From contig NZ_LQPH01000112.1 of assembly GCF_002102255.1 (NCBI RefSeq), positions 1 to 43,321 on the forward strand: a stretch of 43,321 nt of DNA. Direction: 5' to 3'. Position 1 is the first letter of the stretch, and each line of letters begins with the position of its first letter. The DNA is from Mycobacterium nebraskense. GTDB lineage: Bacteria > Actinomycetota > Actinomycetes > Mycobacteriales > Mycobacteriaceae. This document shows, piece after piece, positions 25,044-34,169 of the stretch. The notes beneath the pieces are model-generated. The model was not told the DNA's origin, ran no database searches, and was given only the letters and a program-made list of their open reading frames with translations. A program made the translations under genes and the position numbers.

Positions 25044-27032
25044 CTAGCGGCGGCGGGACCGGAGGTAGTCGCCCACCACGGCCGCGCCGAGGCCGTCGAC
25101 GTCGGGCACCACCACACGTCCCTCGACGCGCCGGGCGACCTGGTCGATGAACCGGGCCAGGCCGGGGTCGCTGCCCAGCCGGAAGATGGTGATCTGCGCA
25201 CCGAGGCGGGCCATGTCGTCGAACCCGCGCACGGTGTGGGCGATGGTCCGCGGATGCGGGGGGTAGTCGAAGAATACGGTCGTGCCGTCGCCGTCGAAGT
25301 CTTCCAGGTGAGCGGTGGGCTCGCCATCGGTCACCACCAGCACGACGGGCTGCGCGTTGGGATGCCGCCGTAGGTGACGACCGGCCAGCGCCAGGGCGTG
25401 GTGCAGATTGGTGCCCTGTTCGTAGACGCCTTCGAGGCCGGTGAGCTCGGCGGCGGTCACCGTCCGGGCATAACGCCCAAATGCGATGATCTGCAAGGCG
25501 TCCGAACGAAATCGCGTGCCCACCAGGTGGTTGAGCGCCAGTGCCGTCTGCTTCATCGGCAGCCAACGATTCTCCATCACCATGGAGAACGAGGTGTCGA
25601 CGAGCAGCGCCACCGCGGCCTGGGTGCGCGTCTCGGTCTCGGAGACCTCGACGTCGTCGACGGTGATCTTCAGCGATCCGACGGTGCCGTCCGGGGTGGC
25701 GGTTCCCGCCTGCCGCAGCACCGCGTTGGTCAGCGTGCGGGAGATGTTCCACGGCTCGGTGTCACCGAACTGCCAGGGCCGGGTGGCACCGGTGAGTTCG
25801 CCGGCCGCTCCCGCGCGCCGATGATCCCGCTCACCGCGCCGGCCGGAAAGCTGTTGCGCCACATCGCGTAGCGCCGTCTCGCCCAGCCTGCGCATGGCCT
25901 TGGGCGATAGCCGCCACTGGCCGTCGGAACCCCGGTCCAGAAATCCCTGATTGACCAGTGCGCGTTCCAATTCGGCGAGCGTACGGGCGTCGACGGCAGC
26001 CTGGTCGCCGAGTTGGCGCGCCAGCGCGTCGAGATCGACGTCGTCCATGGTGGCGCCCGGATAGCTCTGCGAGAGCTGCTCCGCGAGCTGCTCGAGCTCG
26101 GCGACGTCGGCCAGCGCCTGGGTGCCCTCGCCCATCCCGAACGGGTTGTCGCCGGAGAACTGTTCGGACCCGGTCCAGTCCTCACCCGGCCGGGCGGCCT
26201 GCAGATGCGCGTCGAGCCGGTTCAGCGCTTGCATCAGCGACGGCGACCCGAATGCCTGCTGCGCCAAGGCATCCAGCTCGGCACGCTGGTCTGGGCTCAG
26301 GCTGTTCCGGAAGCGTTGCGCTGCCGCGGCGCGCTTGGCCAGCGAGTCCAACAGCTCGTCGACATTGCGTGGGTTCTCCGGAAAGAACTCGCCGTGCTTA
26401 TTCATGAAGTCTTGAAAGTCCTGCTGGGTGTCCTCACCGCGCGCATGCTTGTCCAGCAGCTCGTTGAGGTCGTTCAACATGTCGTTGACGCGCTGGCGGT
26501 CCTCGTCGGTGGCGCCTTGGAGGGCCTCCTTCATGCCGGCAAAGCGCTGATCCAGCATCTCGCGGCCAAGCAGATCCTTGATCTGGTCGTACTTCTCGCG
26601 GGCCTCGTTGCTGCGCCAGTTGTAGTCGGAGAGTTCCTGAACGGCCTTGGCCGGCGACGCCGGCAAGGCGTCGAGCTGCAGTTCGCCGAAGCGGGCGTCG
26701 TCGTCGAGTGCGCGGGCCAGTTCCTTGCGTTCGGCCAGCACGGCCTCGTCGAGCAGCTTCTTGATCTCCTGCAGGGTGCCGTCTAAGTTGTTGCGGCGCA
26801 ATAACTCCCGTCGGCGCCGGTTGGCCTCGGCGGCCAGCCGGTCGGCGCCCGGCATGTTCTTGGTGCCGCGCCGCAGTAGCTCGGACAGCGCACGGCGCGG
26901 CGACGTGCCGGTCATGACGTCCTGCCCGATCTGCTCGAGAGCCTCGCGCAGATCCACCGGCGGGGCCAGCGGGTCGGGGCCGCCGGTGTACGCCGAGTAG
27001 CGTAGACGGTGCCCCTTAAAAGGTTTAGCCAT
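25044..27032 (-). CDS. VWA-domain protein, partner of the AAA+ ATPase
   Basis: The 662-residue protein has a long helical, highly charged N-terminal and middle part (about 20-440, with EIKKLLDEAVLAERKELA and similar stretches). It ends in a von Willebrand factor A domain with the metal-binding DTSFS motif (DxSxS) near residue 476, and further MIDAS residues in EQGTNLHHAL and VTDGEPT. It overlaps the AAA+ ATPase gene by 8 bp, the gene pairing typical of MoxR/VWA or chelatase-like I/D systems that remodel or activate other proteins. It corresponds to Rv0959. The client is unknown. Confidence 0.88.
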   Translation of the reverse strand: MAKPFKGHRLRYSAYTGGPDPLAPPVDLREALEQIGQDVMTGTSPRRALSELLRRGTKNMPGADRLAAEANRRRRELLRRNNLDGTLQEIKKLLDEAVLAERKELARALDDDARFGELQLDALPASPAKAVQELSDYNWRSNEAREKYDQIKDLLGREMLDQRFAGMKEALQGATDEDRQRVNDMLNDLNELLDKHARGEDTQQDFQDFMNKHGEFFPENPRNVDELLDSLAKRAAAAQRFRNSLSPDQRAELDALAQQAFGSPSLMQALNRLDAHLQAARPGEDWTGSEQFSGDNPFGMGEGTQALADVAELEQLAEQLSQSYPGATMDDVDLDALARQLGDQAAVDARTLAELERALVNQGFLDRGSDGQWRLSPKAMRRLGETALRDVAQQLSGRRGERDHRRAGAAGELTGATRPWQFGDTEPWNISRTLTNAVLRQAGTATPDGTVGSLKITVDDVEVSETETRTQAAVALLVDTSFSMVMENRWLPMKQTALALNHLVGTRFRSDALQIIAFGRYARTVTAAELTGLEGVYEQGTNLHHALALAGRHLRRHPNAQPVVLVVTDGEPTAHLEDFDGDGTTVFFDYPPHPRTIAHTVRGFDDMARLGAQITIFRLGSDPGLARFIDQVARRVEGRVVVPDVDGLGAAVVGDYLRSRRR

Positions 27033-28416
27033 AGACGGTTTGGCCCTCTCCGGACACCTTGTCGATCCGCTTCGCCAGATACAAAGCCTCCAGCGCCAGT
27101 TCCAGCGCCGCGGCGCGCTCACCCTCCGACTGGGCGTTGACCTTGGCCGCGATCTTGTCCACCACCGGCAACGTGGGAACGGCGGCCAGGACGTCCTTGG
27201 CCGACACCCGCTCGCCCGTCGTGACCGCCGAACCGCCCTCGACCGCGGACACCAACGACCCGACGTCGATGCCGCCGAGCACCCGCGACGCGGTGTCGGC
27301 CGTGGCGCGGCGCAACAGGTGCTCGAGCACGGCCTGCTCGCGGCCTTCCTCACCGGACTCGAATTCCAGCTTGCCGCGCAGCACGTCGATCACCGTGCCG
27401 AGGTCGACCACGCGGGCCACGGGATCGGTCTCCCCCAGTACCGCGCCGCGGTGGCGGGCGGCGGCCGCCACGGTTTCGGCCGCGGCGATTGCGAACCGCG
27501 CCGACACCCCGGAGCGTTGATCGACGGAATTGGACTCCCGCAGATACCGGGCGAACCGGGCGATCACCTGCATCAGGTAGTCGGGCACCTGCGCGGATAA
27601 ATGCGCCTCCTGGACGATGACGCCCACCTCCGCCTCGAGCTCCAGCGGGTAGTGGGTGCGGATCTCCGCACCGAACCGGTCTTTGAGCGGGGTGATGATG
27701 CGGCCCCGGTTGGTGTAGTCCTCGGGGTTGGCACTGGCGACTACCAGCACGTCCAGCGGCAGGCGCAGCGTGTACCCGCGGACCTGGATGTCGCGCTCCT
27801 CCATCACATTGAGCATCGACACCTGGATGCGCTCGGCGAGGTCGGGAAGCTCGTTGACCGCGACGATGCCCCGGTGCGCGCGCGGAATCAAACCGTAGGC
27901 GATGGTTTCCGGGTCACCGAGGCTGCGACCCTCGGCCACCTTGATCGGGTCGATGTCGCCGACGAGGTCCGCGACGCTGGTGTCGGGGGTTGCCAGCTTC
28001 TCGGTGTAGCGCTCGCTGCGGTGCCTCCACTCCACCGGCAGGTCGTCGCCCAGGGTGGCGGCCTTGCGGATCGACTCCGGCGTGATCGGCGAGTAGGGAT
28101 GCTCGCCCAATTCCGCCCCGGCGATCACCGGCGTCCACTCGTCGAGCAGCCCGACCAGGGCACGCAGGAGTCGCGTCTTGCCCTGACCACGTTCGCCGAG
28201 CAGGACGACGTCGTGTCCGGCGATCAGCGCCCGCTCCAGCTGAGGCAGGACGGTGTCCTCGAAACCCAGGATCCCGGGCCAGACCGCTTCCCCATCCGCG
28301 CCGTCGGCGAGGCGCGTCAGCAGGTTTTCGCGGATTTCCTGTTTGACTCCCCGTTCACGATGGCCGGCGGCGCGCAGCTCGCCGACGGTGCGGGGCAGAT
28401 TGCTGGGTGATGGCAC
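27025..28416 (-). CDS. Magnesium-chelatase/MoxR-like AAA+ ATPase
   Basis: The AAA+ ATPase is about 463 residues from the GTG at 28416 (an in-frame GTG at 28449 adds 11 residues). Walker A is GERGQGKT, the Walker B-like strand is GIVAVNELPDL, and sensor 1 is VVASANPEDYTNRGR, where the chelatase family has its helix-2 insert and NPE-type loop. The C-terminal helical lid is acidic and contains several Glu-rich helices. No porphyrin or molybdate pathway gene is adjacent, so metal chelation is unlikely. With the VWA protein it should form a remodelling complex. It corresponds to Rv0958 and follows purH by 44 bp. Confidence 0.88.
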   Translation of the reverse strand: MPSPSNLPRTVGELRAAGHRERGVKQEIRENLLTRLADGADGEAVWPGILGFEDTVLPQLERALIAGHDVVLLGERGQGKTRLLRALVGLLDEWTPVIAGAELGEHPYSPITPESIRKAATLGDDLPVEWRHRSERYTEKLATPDTSVADLVGDIDPIKVAEGRSLGDPETIAYGLIPRAHRGIVAVNELPDLAERIQVSMLNVMEERDIQVRGYTLRLPLDVLVVASANPEDYTNRGRIITPLKDRFGAEIRTHYPLELEAEVGVIVQEAHLSAQVPDYLMQVIARFARYLRESNSVDQRSGVSARFAIAAAETVAAAARHRGAVLGETDPVARVVDLGTVIDVLRGKLEFESGEEGREQAVLEHLLRRATADTASRVLGGIDVGSLVSAVEGGSAVTTGERVSAKDVLAAVPTLPVVDKIAAKVNAQSEGERAAALELALEALYLAKRIDKVSGEGQTVYG

Positions 28417-28460
28417 CACTCCAAAGTACGCGTTGGGGAATGGCCCCACGCGCTGAGCGT

Positions 28461-30044
28461 TCAGTGAGCGAAGTGGCGGGCCCCGGTGAGATACAACGTG
28501 ACGCCGGCGTTGGCTGCCGCCGCGGTCACCTCGTCGTCACGGACCGACCCTCCGGGGTGCACGATCGCTTTCACCCCGGCGGCGGTCAGCGTCTCGAGTC
28601 CGTCGGGGAACGGAAAGAACGCGTCCGAGGCCGCGACCGCACCGCGGACTCGGTCGCCGCCCCGTTCGACGGCCAGCCGAGCGGCGTCCACCCGGTTCAC
28701 CTGTCCCATGCCGACGCCGATGGTGGCGCCGCCGCCGGCGATCACGATGGCGTTCGACTTGACCGCGCGACACGCCCGCCACGCGAAGACCAGGTCGGTC
28801 AGCGTCGCCGGATCGGCCGGCGACCCCGTCGCCAGGGTCCAGTTCGCCGGGTTGTCGCCGTGCGCGTCGAGCTCGTCGCGTTGCTGCACCAGCAGCCCAC
28901 CGCTGATCGGCCGCAGCTCGGTGCCACCGGTCAGCGGCTCGGAGGCCACCAGCACCCGGACGTTCTTCTTGCGCGTCAGGGCTTCCAGAGCCTCCGGCGC
29001 GTACGCGGGCGCGACGATGACTTCGGTGAAGATCGTGCTCACATACTCGGCCATCTCGAGGCTGACCTCGGTGTTGGCCGCGATGACGCCACCGAAGGCG
29101 CTCAGCGGATCGCATTCGTGGGCCTTGCGATGCGCGTCGGCCACCGATTCCGACGAAATGGCAATCCCACAGGGGTTCGCGTGCTTGATGATTGCGACGC
29201 AGGTCTGTTCGTGGTCGAAGGCGGCCCGCCAGGCCGCATCCGCGTCGGTGAAGTTGTTGTACGACATCTCTTTTCCGTGCAGCTGCTCGGCTTGCGCCAG
29301 TCCCGGCCAGGCACCGGGGTCGCTGTAGAGCGCCGCCTGCTGGTGCGGGTTCTCGCCATAGCGCAGCATCGTCGAGCGGATCCAGCTGCGCCCCAACCAC
29401 TTGGGGAACGCCGTCGGCGGATGCTCGGGCGCCAGCGTCGACTCCATCCAGCCCGCCACCGCGATGTCGTATTCCGCGGTGTGCTGAAACGCCAGCGCCG
29501 CGAGCTTTTTGCGCTCGCCGAGGGTGAAGCCGCCGTGACGCACCGCGACAAGCACCCCGTCATAGCCGCGGGGGTCGGTGATCACCGCCACGCTGGGGTG
29601 GTTCTTCGCGGACGCGCGGACCATCGACGGCCCGCCGATGTCGATCTGCTCGACGCACTCGTCGATGCTCGCGCCGGAATCGACGGTCTCGCTGAACGGA
29701 TACAGGTTGACGACGACGAGTTCGAACGCCGCGATCCCGAGTTCGTCTAGCGCCGCGACGTGCTCGGGTTTGCGAAGATCGGCCAGCAGGCCGGCATGCA
29801 CCCGGGGGTGCAGCGTCTTGACGCGGCCGTCGAGCACCTCGGGAAAGCCGGTCAGCTCCTCCACCCGCGTGACCGGAATCCCTTTTTCGGCAATGGTCTT
29901 CGCCGTCGATCCGGTCGAGACGATCTCGACGCCCGCCTCCGCCAGTCCCCGCGCGAGTTCGACGAGCCCGGTCTTGTCGTAGACGCTGATCAACGCGCGG
30001 CGGATCGGCCTTTTCGCCGTCTCCGGCCAGTCGTCGGTGCTCAT
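28461..30044 (-). CDS. purH: Bifunctional AICAR formyltransferase / IMP cyclohydrolase
   Basis: The 527-residue protein does the last two steps of IMP synthesis. The N-terminal cyclohydrolase domain starts [20 protein letters not shown] and contains STGSTAKTI and [11 protein letters not shown]. The C-terminal formyltransferase domain has [21 protein letters not shown] (catalytic Lys-His) and ends with [13 protein letters not shown] and [10 protein letters not shown]. Start and length match Rv0957. The ATG overlaps the purN stop by 4 bp (ATGA), so the two are translationally coupled and both use 10-formyl-THF. Confidence 0.97.
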   Translation of the reverse strand: MSTDDWPETAKRPIRRALISVYDKTGLVELARGLAEAGVEIVSTGSTAKTIAEKGIPVTRVEELTGFPEVLDGRVKTLHPRVHAGLLADLRKPEHVAALDELGIAAFELVVVNLYPFSETVDSGASIDECVEQIDIGGPSMVRASAKNHPSVAVITDPRGYDGVLVAVRHGGFTLGERKKLAALAFQHTAEYDIAVAGWMESTLAPEHPPTAFPKWLGRSWIRSTMLRYGENPHQQAALYSDPGAWPGLAQAEQLHGKEMSYNNFTDADAAWRAAFDHEQTCVAIIKHANPCGIAISSESVADAHRKAHECDPLSAFGGVIAANTEVSLEMAEYVSTIFTEVIVAPAYAPEALEALTRKKNVRVLVASEPLTGGTELRPISGGLLVQQRDELDAHGDNPANWTLATGSPADPATLTDLVFAWRACRAVKSNAIVIAGGGATIGVGMGQVNRVDAARLAVERGGDRVRGAVAASDAFFPFPDGLETLTAAGVKAIVHPGGSVRDDEVTAAAANAGVTLYLTGARHFAH

Positions 30045-30688
30045 TGCTGGGTCGCCTTTCGTCCGATCGTCGCTGTTCTTCCGACCAGGGTCAGGCCGCC
30101 GGTCGCGATCTCGGCCACCACGTCCACCAGGAGCTTCCGTTCGGTGACCTTGATGCGTTCATGCAGGGTCTCTTCGCTGTCGCCGTCGAGCACCGGCACG
30201 GATTGCTGCGCCAAGATCGGCCCGGTGTCCGTCCCGGCATCCACCAGGTGCACCGTACAACCTGTGACCTTGACGCCGTAGGCCAACGCGTCGGCCACGC
30301 CGTGCGCACCCGGGAAGGCCGGCAACAATGCCGGATGCGTATTGATGATCCGTCCGTAGAAACGCGAAAGGAACTGGGGCCCAAGTATTTTCATAAAGCC
30401 CGCCGACACCACCAGATCGGGCGAGTGCGCGGCGGTGGCTTGGGTGATGGCCGCATCCCAGGCGGCGCGGTCACGGTGATCGGCGAGCCGGGCGGTGAAA
30501 GTCGGCAGTGCCGCCCCCGCGGCGATCTCGGTGGCCAGGCAGTCGCGATCGGCACCGACCGCGACCACGCGGGCCGGGTAGTCGCCGACGGCGGCGTCGA
30601 GCAGGGAGCTCAGCAGCGACCCGGTGCCCGACGCCAGCACCACCACCCGCGCCGGCGCACTCGGGGGCACATGGAGCGGTTCGGCCAC
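30041..30688 (-). CDS. purN: Phosphoribosylglycinamide formyltransferase
   Basis: The 215-residue GAR transformylase adds a formyl group from 10-formyl-THF to GAR. The N-terminus has [15 protein letters not shown] for phosphate binding. The catalytic Asn and His are in [14 protein letters not shown] and the Asp in [14 protein letters not shown]. The GTG start at 30688 has no strong ribosome binding site. It lies 21 bp after perM on the same strand, so it is probably translated from a common transcript. It corresponds to Rv0956. Confidence 0.97.
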   Translation of the reverse strand: MAEPLHVPPSAPARVVVLASGTGSLLSSLLDAAVGDYPARVVAVGADRDCLATEIAAGAALPTFTARLADHRDRAAWDAAITQATAAHSPDLVVSAGFMKILGPQFLSRFYGRIINTHPALLPAFPGAHGVADALAYGVKVTGCTVHLVDAGTDTGPILAQQSVPVLDGDSEETLHERIKVTERKLLVDVVAEIATGGLTLVGRTATIGRKATQQ

Positions 30689-30709
30689 AAGGAGAGAGCC
30701 TAGTGGGAG

Positions 30710-32089
30710 CTACTCGCCGCGCTCGCGGTCGGTCGCGGTCGGCTCCGCTTCGTCGGGAGGCGGCGCGACGTCGTCGTCGCTCACCGATGCGTCGTCGTCG
30801 CTGACCAGCGCGTCGTGCGCGGCGAAGTCGTCGTGATCGGCAAAATCCGCCGGCGGCTCGTCGTCCGGCTCGTCGTCCGGCTCGTCCAAGACCCCGGCAA
30901 AGTCGGCCGGTTCTTCGGCCGCGGCCGGCACGGGCTTGGGTCGGCGGGGCCGGGCCGTGACGCCACCGGTCATCACCAGCGTGATCCCGCCCACGACCGA
31001 GAACCAGAAGAACACCCCGATCAACAATGCGCCCTGGTCGACGCCGACATCGCCGAAGTTTCCCAGCCGCCCGCTGCCGCCGTATGCGAGCAAGGACATC
31101 GCCAGCGCGCCGACAACCGAAGCGACCAGAAGCTTGGCCATTGCCGGAATCAGCGGCAACGCACGCCGAGCGCATTGCTGTCCGACCGCCACCCCGGACG
31201 CCGCGCCGACGATGAGCAGCGCGACCCACACCGGGCCCAGCGGCGGCCTGGGGGCGGCGGCCAGGATCGGCAGCGCCGGAATGTCGCCGCCGAAGACGGT
31301 GAACGAACTGAACGTCGCGAAGCCGAGGTGAGCGCTGGACCCCACCGCCATCGCCGAGGCGCCGACAATGACGTTGGGCGCGTACAACATCGACAGCACC
31401 GTGAGGCTGAACTGCCCGAATATCGAATCGGTGATCCCGTAGAGGTCTTGCATCGTCGCCCAATGCACCACCAGCGAAGCCGCCGTGACCAAGCCGGAGA
31501 GCCCGAGCAGCGCCAGCACACCGGCGGACGCGGCGCGCAGCGCGTCGCCCAGCCAAAACGGGAGTGACGACACCGCCAACACCCGTCGGCCCACCCGGGA
31601 CCACACGCCGATCGCGGCACCGACGGCATGCACGACGAGCACACTGGCGAACGCGCGCAGGGCGCTGGGCGTCTGCAGCTCGGTGATCACCGACGAGGCG
31701 TCATGGATGACGGCCATGGCGATCGCCGCGATCAAAAGGGGGCCGCCCAGCGCCGACGCGACGACCCAGCGGACCACCAGCCACGAGGAATACGGAGAGG
31801 TGGCCCGAGCCGTGCTGCGCGCCGTTGCCCAGATCATCAACAGCACCGGCAGCAGCGGCATCACGCCCAGTTCGCGGCCGCCGATCGAAATCGGCACCTG
31901 GTGCACGCCCAGCCACATGCTGGCGATCGCGCCCAGCGCCCCGGTCATGTCGCTGTTGGCGATCAACAGCTGCAACAGCGTGACCGCGGCGATGATGACC
32001 AAGGCCACCACGGCCGGGCCGAACGCGACCCGGACCAGGTCACGCGCCTGGCGAGCGCCCGCTGGCCGGTTGTCCTCCACCCGTGTCAC
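30710..32089 (-). CDS. perM: Multi-pass membrane protein PerM (DUF6350)
   Basis: The 459-residue protein has about ten hydrophobic segments from residue 25 to about 375, then a long acidic cytosolic tail with [12 protein letters not shown] and [13 protein letters not shown]. This matches Rv0955 (PerM), which is needed for persistence of M. tuberculosis and for division in low magnesium, reportedly by stabilising FtsB. The start is GTG at 32089, 39 bp after the stop of the upstream Rv0954-type gene. The acidic tail is likely disordered and may vary between species. Confidence 0.9.
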   Translation of the reverse strand: MTRVEDNRPAGARQARDLVRVAFGPAVVALVIIAAVTLLQLLIANSDMTGALGAIASMWLGVHQVPISIGGRELGVMPLLPVLLMIWATARSTARATSPYSSWLVVRWVVASALGGPLLIAAIAMAVIHDASSVITELQTPSALRAFASVLVVHAVGAAIGVWSRVGRRVLAVSSLPFWLGDALRAASAGVLALLGLSGLVTAASLVVHWATMQDLYGITDSIFGQFSLTVLSMLYAPNVIVGASAMAVGSSAHLGFATFSSFTVFGGDIPALPILAAAPRPPLGPVWVALLIVGAASGVAVGQQCARRALPLIPAMAKLLVASVVGALAMSLLAYGGSGRLGNFGDVGVDQGALLIGVFFWFSVVGGITLVMTGGVTARPRRPKPVPAAAEEPADFAGVLDEPDDEPDDEPPADFADHDDFAAHDALVSDDDASVSDDDVAPPPDEAEPTATDRERGE

Positions 32090-32128
32090 TCTTGGCGCAC
32101 GTCCCCGACTAGGCGCGAAGGCGCATGG

Positions 32129-33022
32129 TTAGGACGGCGCTGGACCAGACGGCGACGAGGGCGACTGCTCCTGGCCCTGGCCGTAGGGCTGCTGGCCCCC
32201 GGCCTGGTTGGAGTAATTGGGTGCCGAACCCTCGGAGCCCGCACCGGCCGCGGGCGGCGGGCTGAAGCTGGGGAAGCCGGTGGGCGGCGTGGACGGTCCT
32301 TGCTGCGCGGCCGGCTGCGGCCCGGACTGCGCGGGCTGGGCACCGAAACCGCCGGTCGCAACGGCGGTTTGGGTGGGGGCCTGGCTGGCGGGATAACCGC
32401 CGTACTGCGACCCGTAGCCGGGGTGCTGCGGCTGCTGTTGGCCGCCCTGCTGACCGTAGTAGGGCTGCTGGCCGTATTGCCCGTATTGCCCGTACTGCCC
32501 GTACTGGGCGTAGGGGTCGTACTTCGGCCGCGGCGTCGGCGCCGTGATCACGCCCGCGTCCAACAGAACGACGACGACAGCGGCGATCGCCTGAAGCACG
32601 CTGCACGCCACCAGGGGCCACATCGCCCAGCCGACCGCAAACCCGGCGGGCAGGTTGATCGTCTCGGTGACGGCGAGCAACGCACCCAGAACCGCGATGA
32701 CCGCGACGATTCCGGCGTAGTTCTTGGCCTTGGGCAGCAGGCTAAGCCCCGCGAGCAGCGCGGCCAGCACCGCGATGATGACCGCGGTACCCGCATCGCC
32801 GGCACGTCCGCCGACGCCCGGGCCGAGGTCGGCGCCGATGGTGAACGTCGGCCCGAAATTCAGCAGATACACCGCCAGGCCGAGCACGACCACAGCGACG
32901 TTCAGGTAGAGCGGGAGCTTCGACGTGCCGTCGTCGTCCTTGGTGAACGACGGGGTGGCGCCTGCGTAGGAGCCGCCGGACGGCGCGGGTGGGTATCCGG
33001 GGCTACCGGGCGAGTAGGTCAT
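32129..33022 (-). CDS. 34-kDa antigen-like membrane protein (Rv0954 family)
   Basis: The 297-residue protein has a short Pro/Gly/Tyr-rich N-terminus, four closely packed transmembrane segments between about 38 and 160, and a long C-terminal tail rich in Gln, Gly, Tyr and Pro. The tail includes a repeated GQY tract (residues near 175-186) encoded by 9-bp repeats. GGAGGAG lies just upstream of the ATG at 33022; the open frame to 33154 is spurious. Rv0954 has been reported as a member of the mycobacterial division complex. The Gln/Tyr-rich low-complexity tail could help it cluster at the septum; that is inference. Confidence 0.87.
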   Translation of the reverse strand: MTYSPGSPGYPPAPSGGSYAGATPSFTKDDDGTSKLPLYLNVAVVVLGLAVYLLNFGPTFTIGADLGPGVGGRAGDAGTAVIIAVLAALLAGLSLLPKAKNYAGIVAVIAVLGALLAVTETINLPAGFAVGWAMWPLVACSVLQAIAAVVVVLLDAGVITAPTPRPKYDPYAQYGQYGQYGQYGQQPYYGQQGGQQQPQHPGYGSQYGGYPASQAPTQTAVATGGFGAQPAQSGPQPAAQQGPSTPPTGFPSFSPPPAAGAGSEGSAPNYSNQAGGQQPYGQGQEQSPSSPSGPAPS

Positions 33023-33208
33023 GGCTCCTCCTGTTGCTTCCAGTGCCTTGAAGTGCCTTTGCGGGCGCCACAGTTGGGTCGCGACGCTGTGCTTGCGGGC
33101 GCGCCGTTCCATAAACGCCGTGCACGGCGGTTGCGTTGCGACGCGATCGATCAACCACGCTAGCGCACTTCGGGACAGCGGCCACGGCGGCAGCTTGCTC
33201 AGCGGAGG

Positions 33209-33222
33209 TAGAACACGTTCTA
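33209..33222. promoter_or_regulatory. KstR operator
   Basis: TAGAACACGTTCTA has perfect 6-bp arms and fits the KstR consensus TNNAACNNGTTNNA at every fixed position. It lies 9 bp upstream of the LLM oxidoreductase ATG. KstR is the TetR-type repressor of cholesterol catabolism and is relieved by a cholesterol-derived CoA thioester. The site so close to the start suggests a very short or leaderless transcript. Confidence 0.85.
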
Positions 33223-33231
33223 ATTCTCTCC

Positions 33232-34080
33232 ATGGATTACGGGCTTGTGCTTTTTACCAGCGACCGTGGCATCTCTCCGGCGTCGGCCGCGAAGCTTGCC
33301 GACGAACACGGCTTCACGACCTTTTACGTGCCTGAACACACCCACATCCCGGTCAAGCGGGAGGCCGCCCATCCGACGACGGGTGATGAATCGCTGCCGG
33401 ACGACCGATACATGCGGACACTAGACCCATGGGTAAGTCTGGGCGCGGCCTGCGCCGTCACGTCGCGGGTGCGGCTGTCCACCGCGGTGGCGCTGCCCGT
33501 CGAACATGACCCGATCACGTTGGCGAAAAGCATTGCCACCCTCGACCATTTGTCCGGCGGGCGAGTCAGCCTCGGCGTCGGGTTCGGGTGGAACACCGAC
33601 GAGCTCGCCGACCACGGCGTGCCGCCCGCGCGGCGCCGCACCATGCTGCGCGAATACATCGAAGCCATGCGGGAGCTGTGGACCAAAGAGGAAGCCGCCT
33701 ACGACGGCGAGTTCGTCAAGTTCGGGCCCAGCTGGGCGTGGCCCAAGCCCGTGCAGCCACACATTCCCGTGCTGGTCGGCGCGGCCGGAAACGAGAAGAA
33801 CTTCAAGTGGATCGCCCGCAGCGCCGACGGCTGGATCACCACTCCGCGCGACTTCGATATCGACGAACCGGTGAAGTTGCTGCAGGACACCTGGGCGGCC
33901 GCCGGCCGCGACGGCGCCCCACAGATCGTCGCGCTGGACTTCAAGCCGGTCCCCGAGAAGCTCGCCAAATGGGCCGAGCTCGGGGTGACCGAGGTGCTGT
34001 TCGGCCTGCCGGACCGCGCCGAGGACGAGGTCGTCGCCTATGTCGAGCGGCTGGCCGGCAAGCTGGCCGCCCTCGTCTGA
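33232..34080 (+). CDS. LLM-class F420-dependent oxidoreductase
   Basis: The 282-residue luciferase-like monooxygenase family protein probably uses F420 or flavin. Family features are the N-terminal [20 protein letters not shown], the [21 protein letters not shown] segment (about 98-118) and [11 protein letters not shown] (about 175-185). The ATG at 33232 is chosen because it fits the family N-terminus and lies just after the KstR operator; the open frame back to 33136 would cover the operator. It corresponds to Rv0953c. Control by KstR suggests a role in sterol or steroid-side-chain oxidation. The substrate is unknown. Confidence 0.9.
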   Translation: MDYGLVLFTSDRGISPASAAKLADEHGFTTFYVPEHTHIPVKREAAHPTTGDESLPDDRYMRTLDPWVSLGAACAVTSRVRLSTAVALPVEHDPITLAKSIATLDHLSGGRVSLGVGFGWNTDELADHGVPPARRRTMLREYIEAMRELWTKEEAAYDGEFVKFGPSWAWPKPVQPHIPVLVGAAGNEKNFKWIARSADGWITTPRDFDIDEPVKLLQDTWAAAGRDGAPQIVALDFKPVPEKLAKWAELGVTEVLFGLPDRAEDEVVAYVERLAGKLAALV

Positions 34081-34093
34081 GAACCCTTCGTAT

Positions 34094-34157
34094 CCGCGAG
34101 ACTTAAACCACGGCGACCCGCACCGGGCGTGTCGTGTGCGTGGTTTATGTGTCGCGG
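34094..34157. terminator. Long stem-loop between convergent genes
   Basis: Arms of 19 bp (34094-34112 and 34139-34157) pair at 17 positions and enclose a 26-nt loop. It lies between the convergent stops of the LLM oxidoreductase (34080) and the thiolase-like gene (34170). The symmetry suits a bidirectional terminator. No T-tract is present, as is common in mycobacteria. Confidence 0.6.
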
Positions 34158-34169
34158 AAGGACCCGGCG

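Noticed and set aside
24976..25752. N-terminal extension of the aldo-keto reductase
   Set aside because: It runs through the VWA gene; AAGGAGGAG lies at the proper distance from the ATG at 24975, and the protein from there has the normal family length.
30471..31604. Minus-strand open frame of 377 residues overlapping perM and purN
   Set aside because: It overlaps two real genes in another frame on the same strand and is almost entirely Arg, Gly and Ala.
32129..33163. Possible plus-strand gene opposite the Rv0954-type gene
   Set aside because: The plus frame is Gly/Arg/Val rich and antisense to a protein with clear transmembrane segments and a good ribosome binding site.
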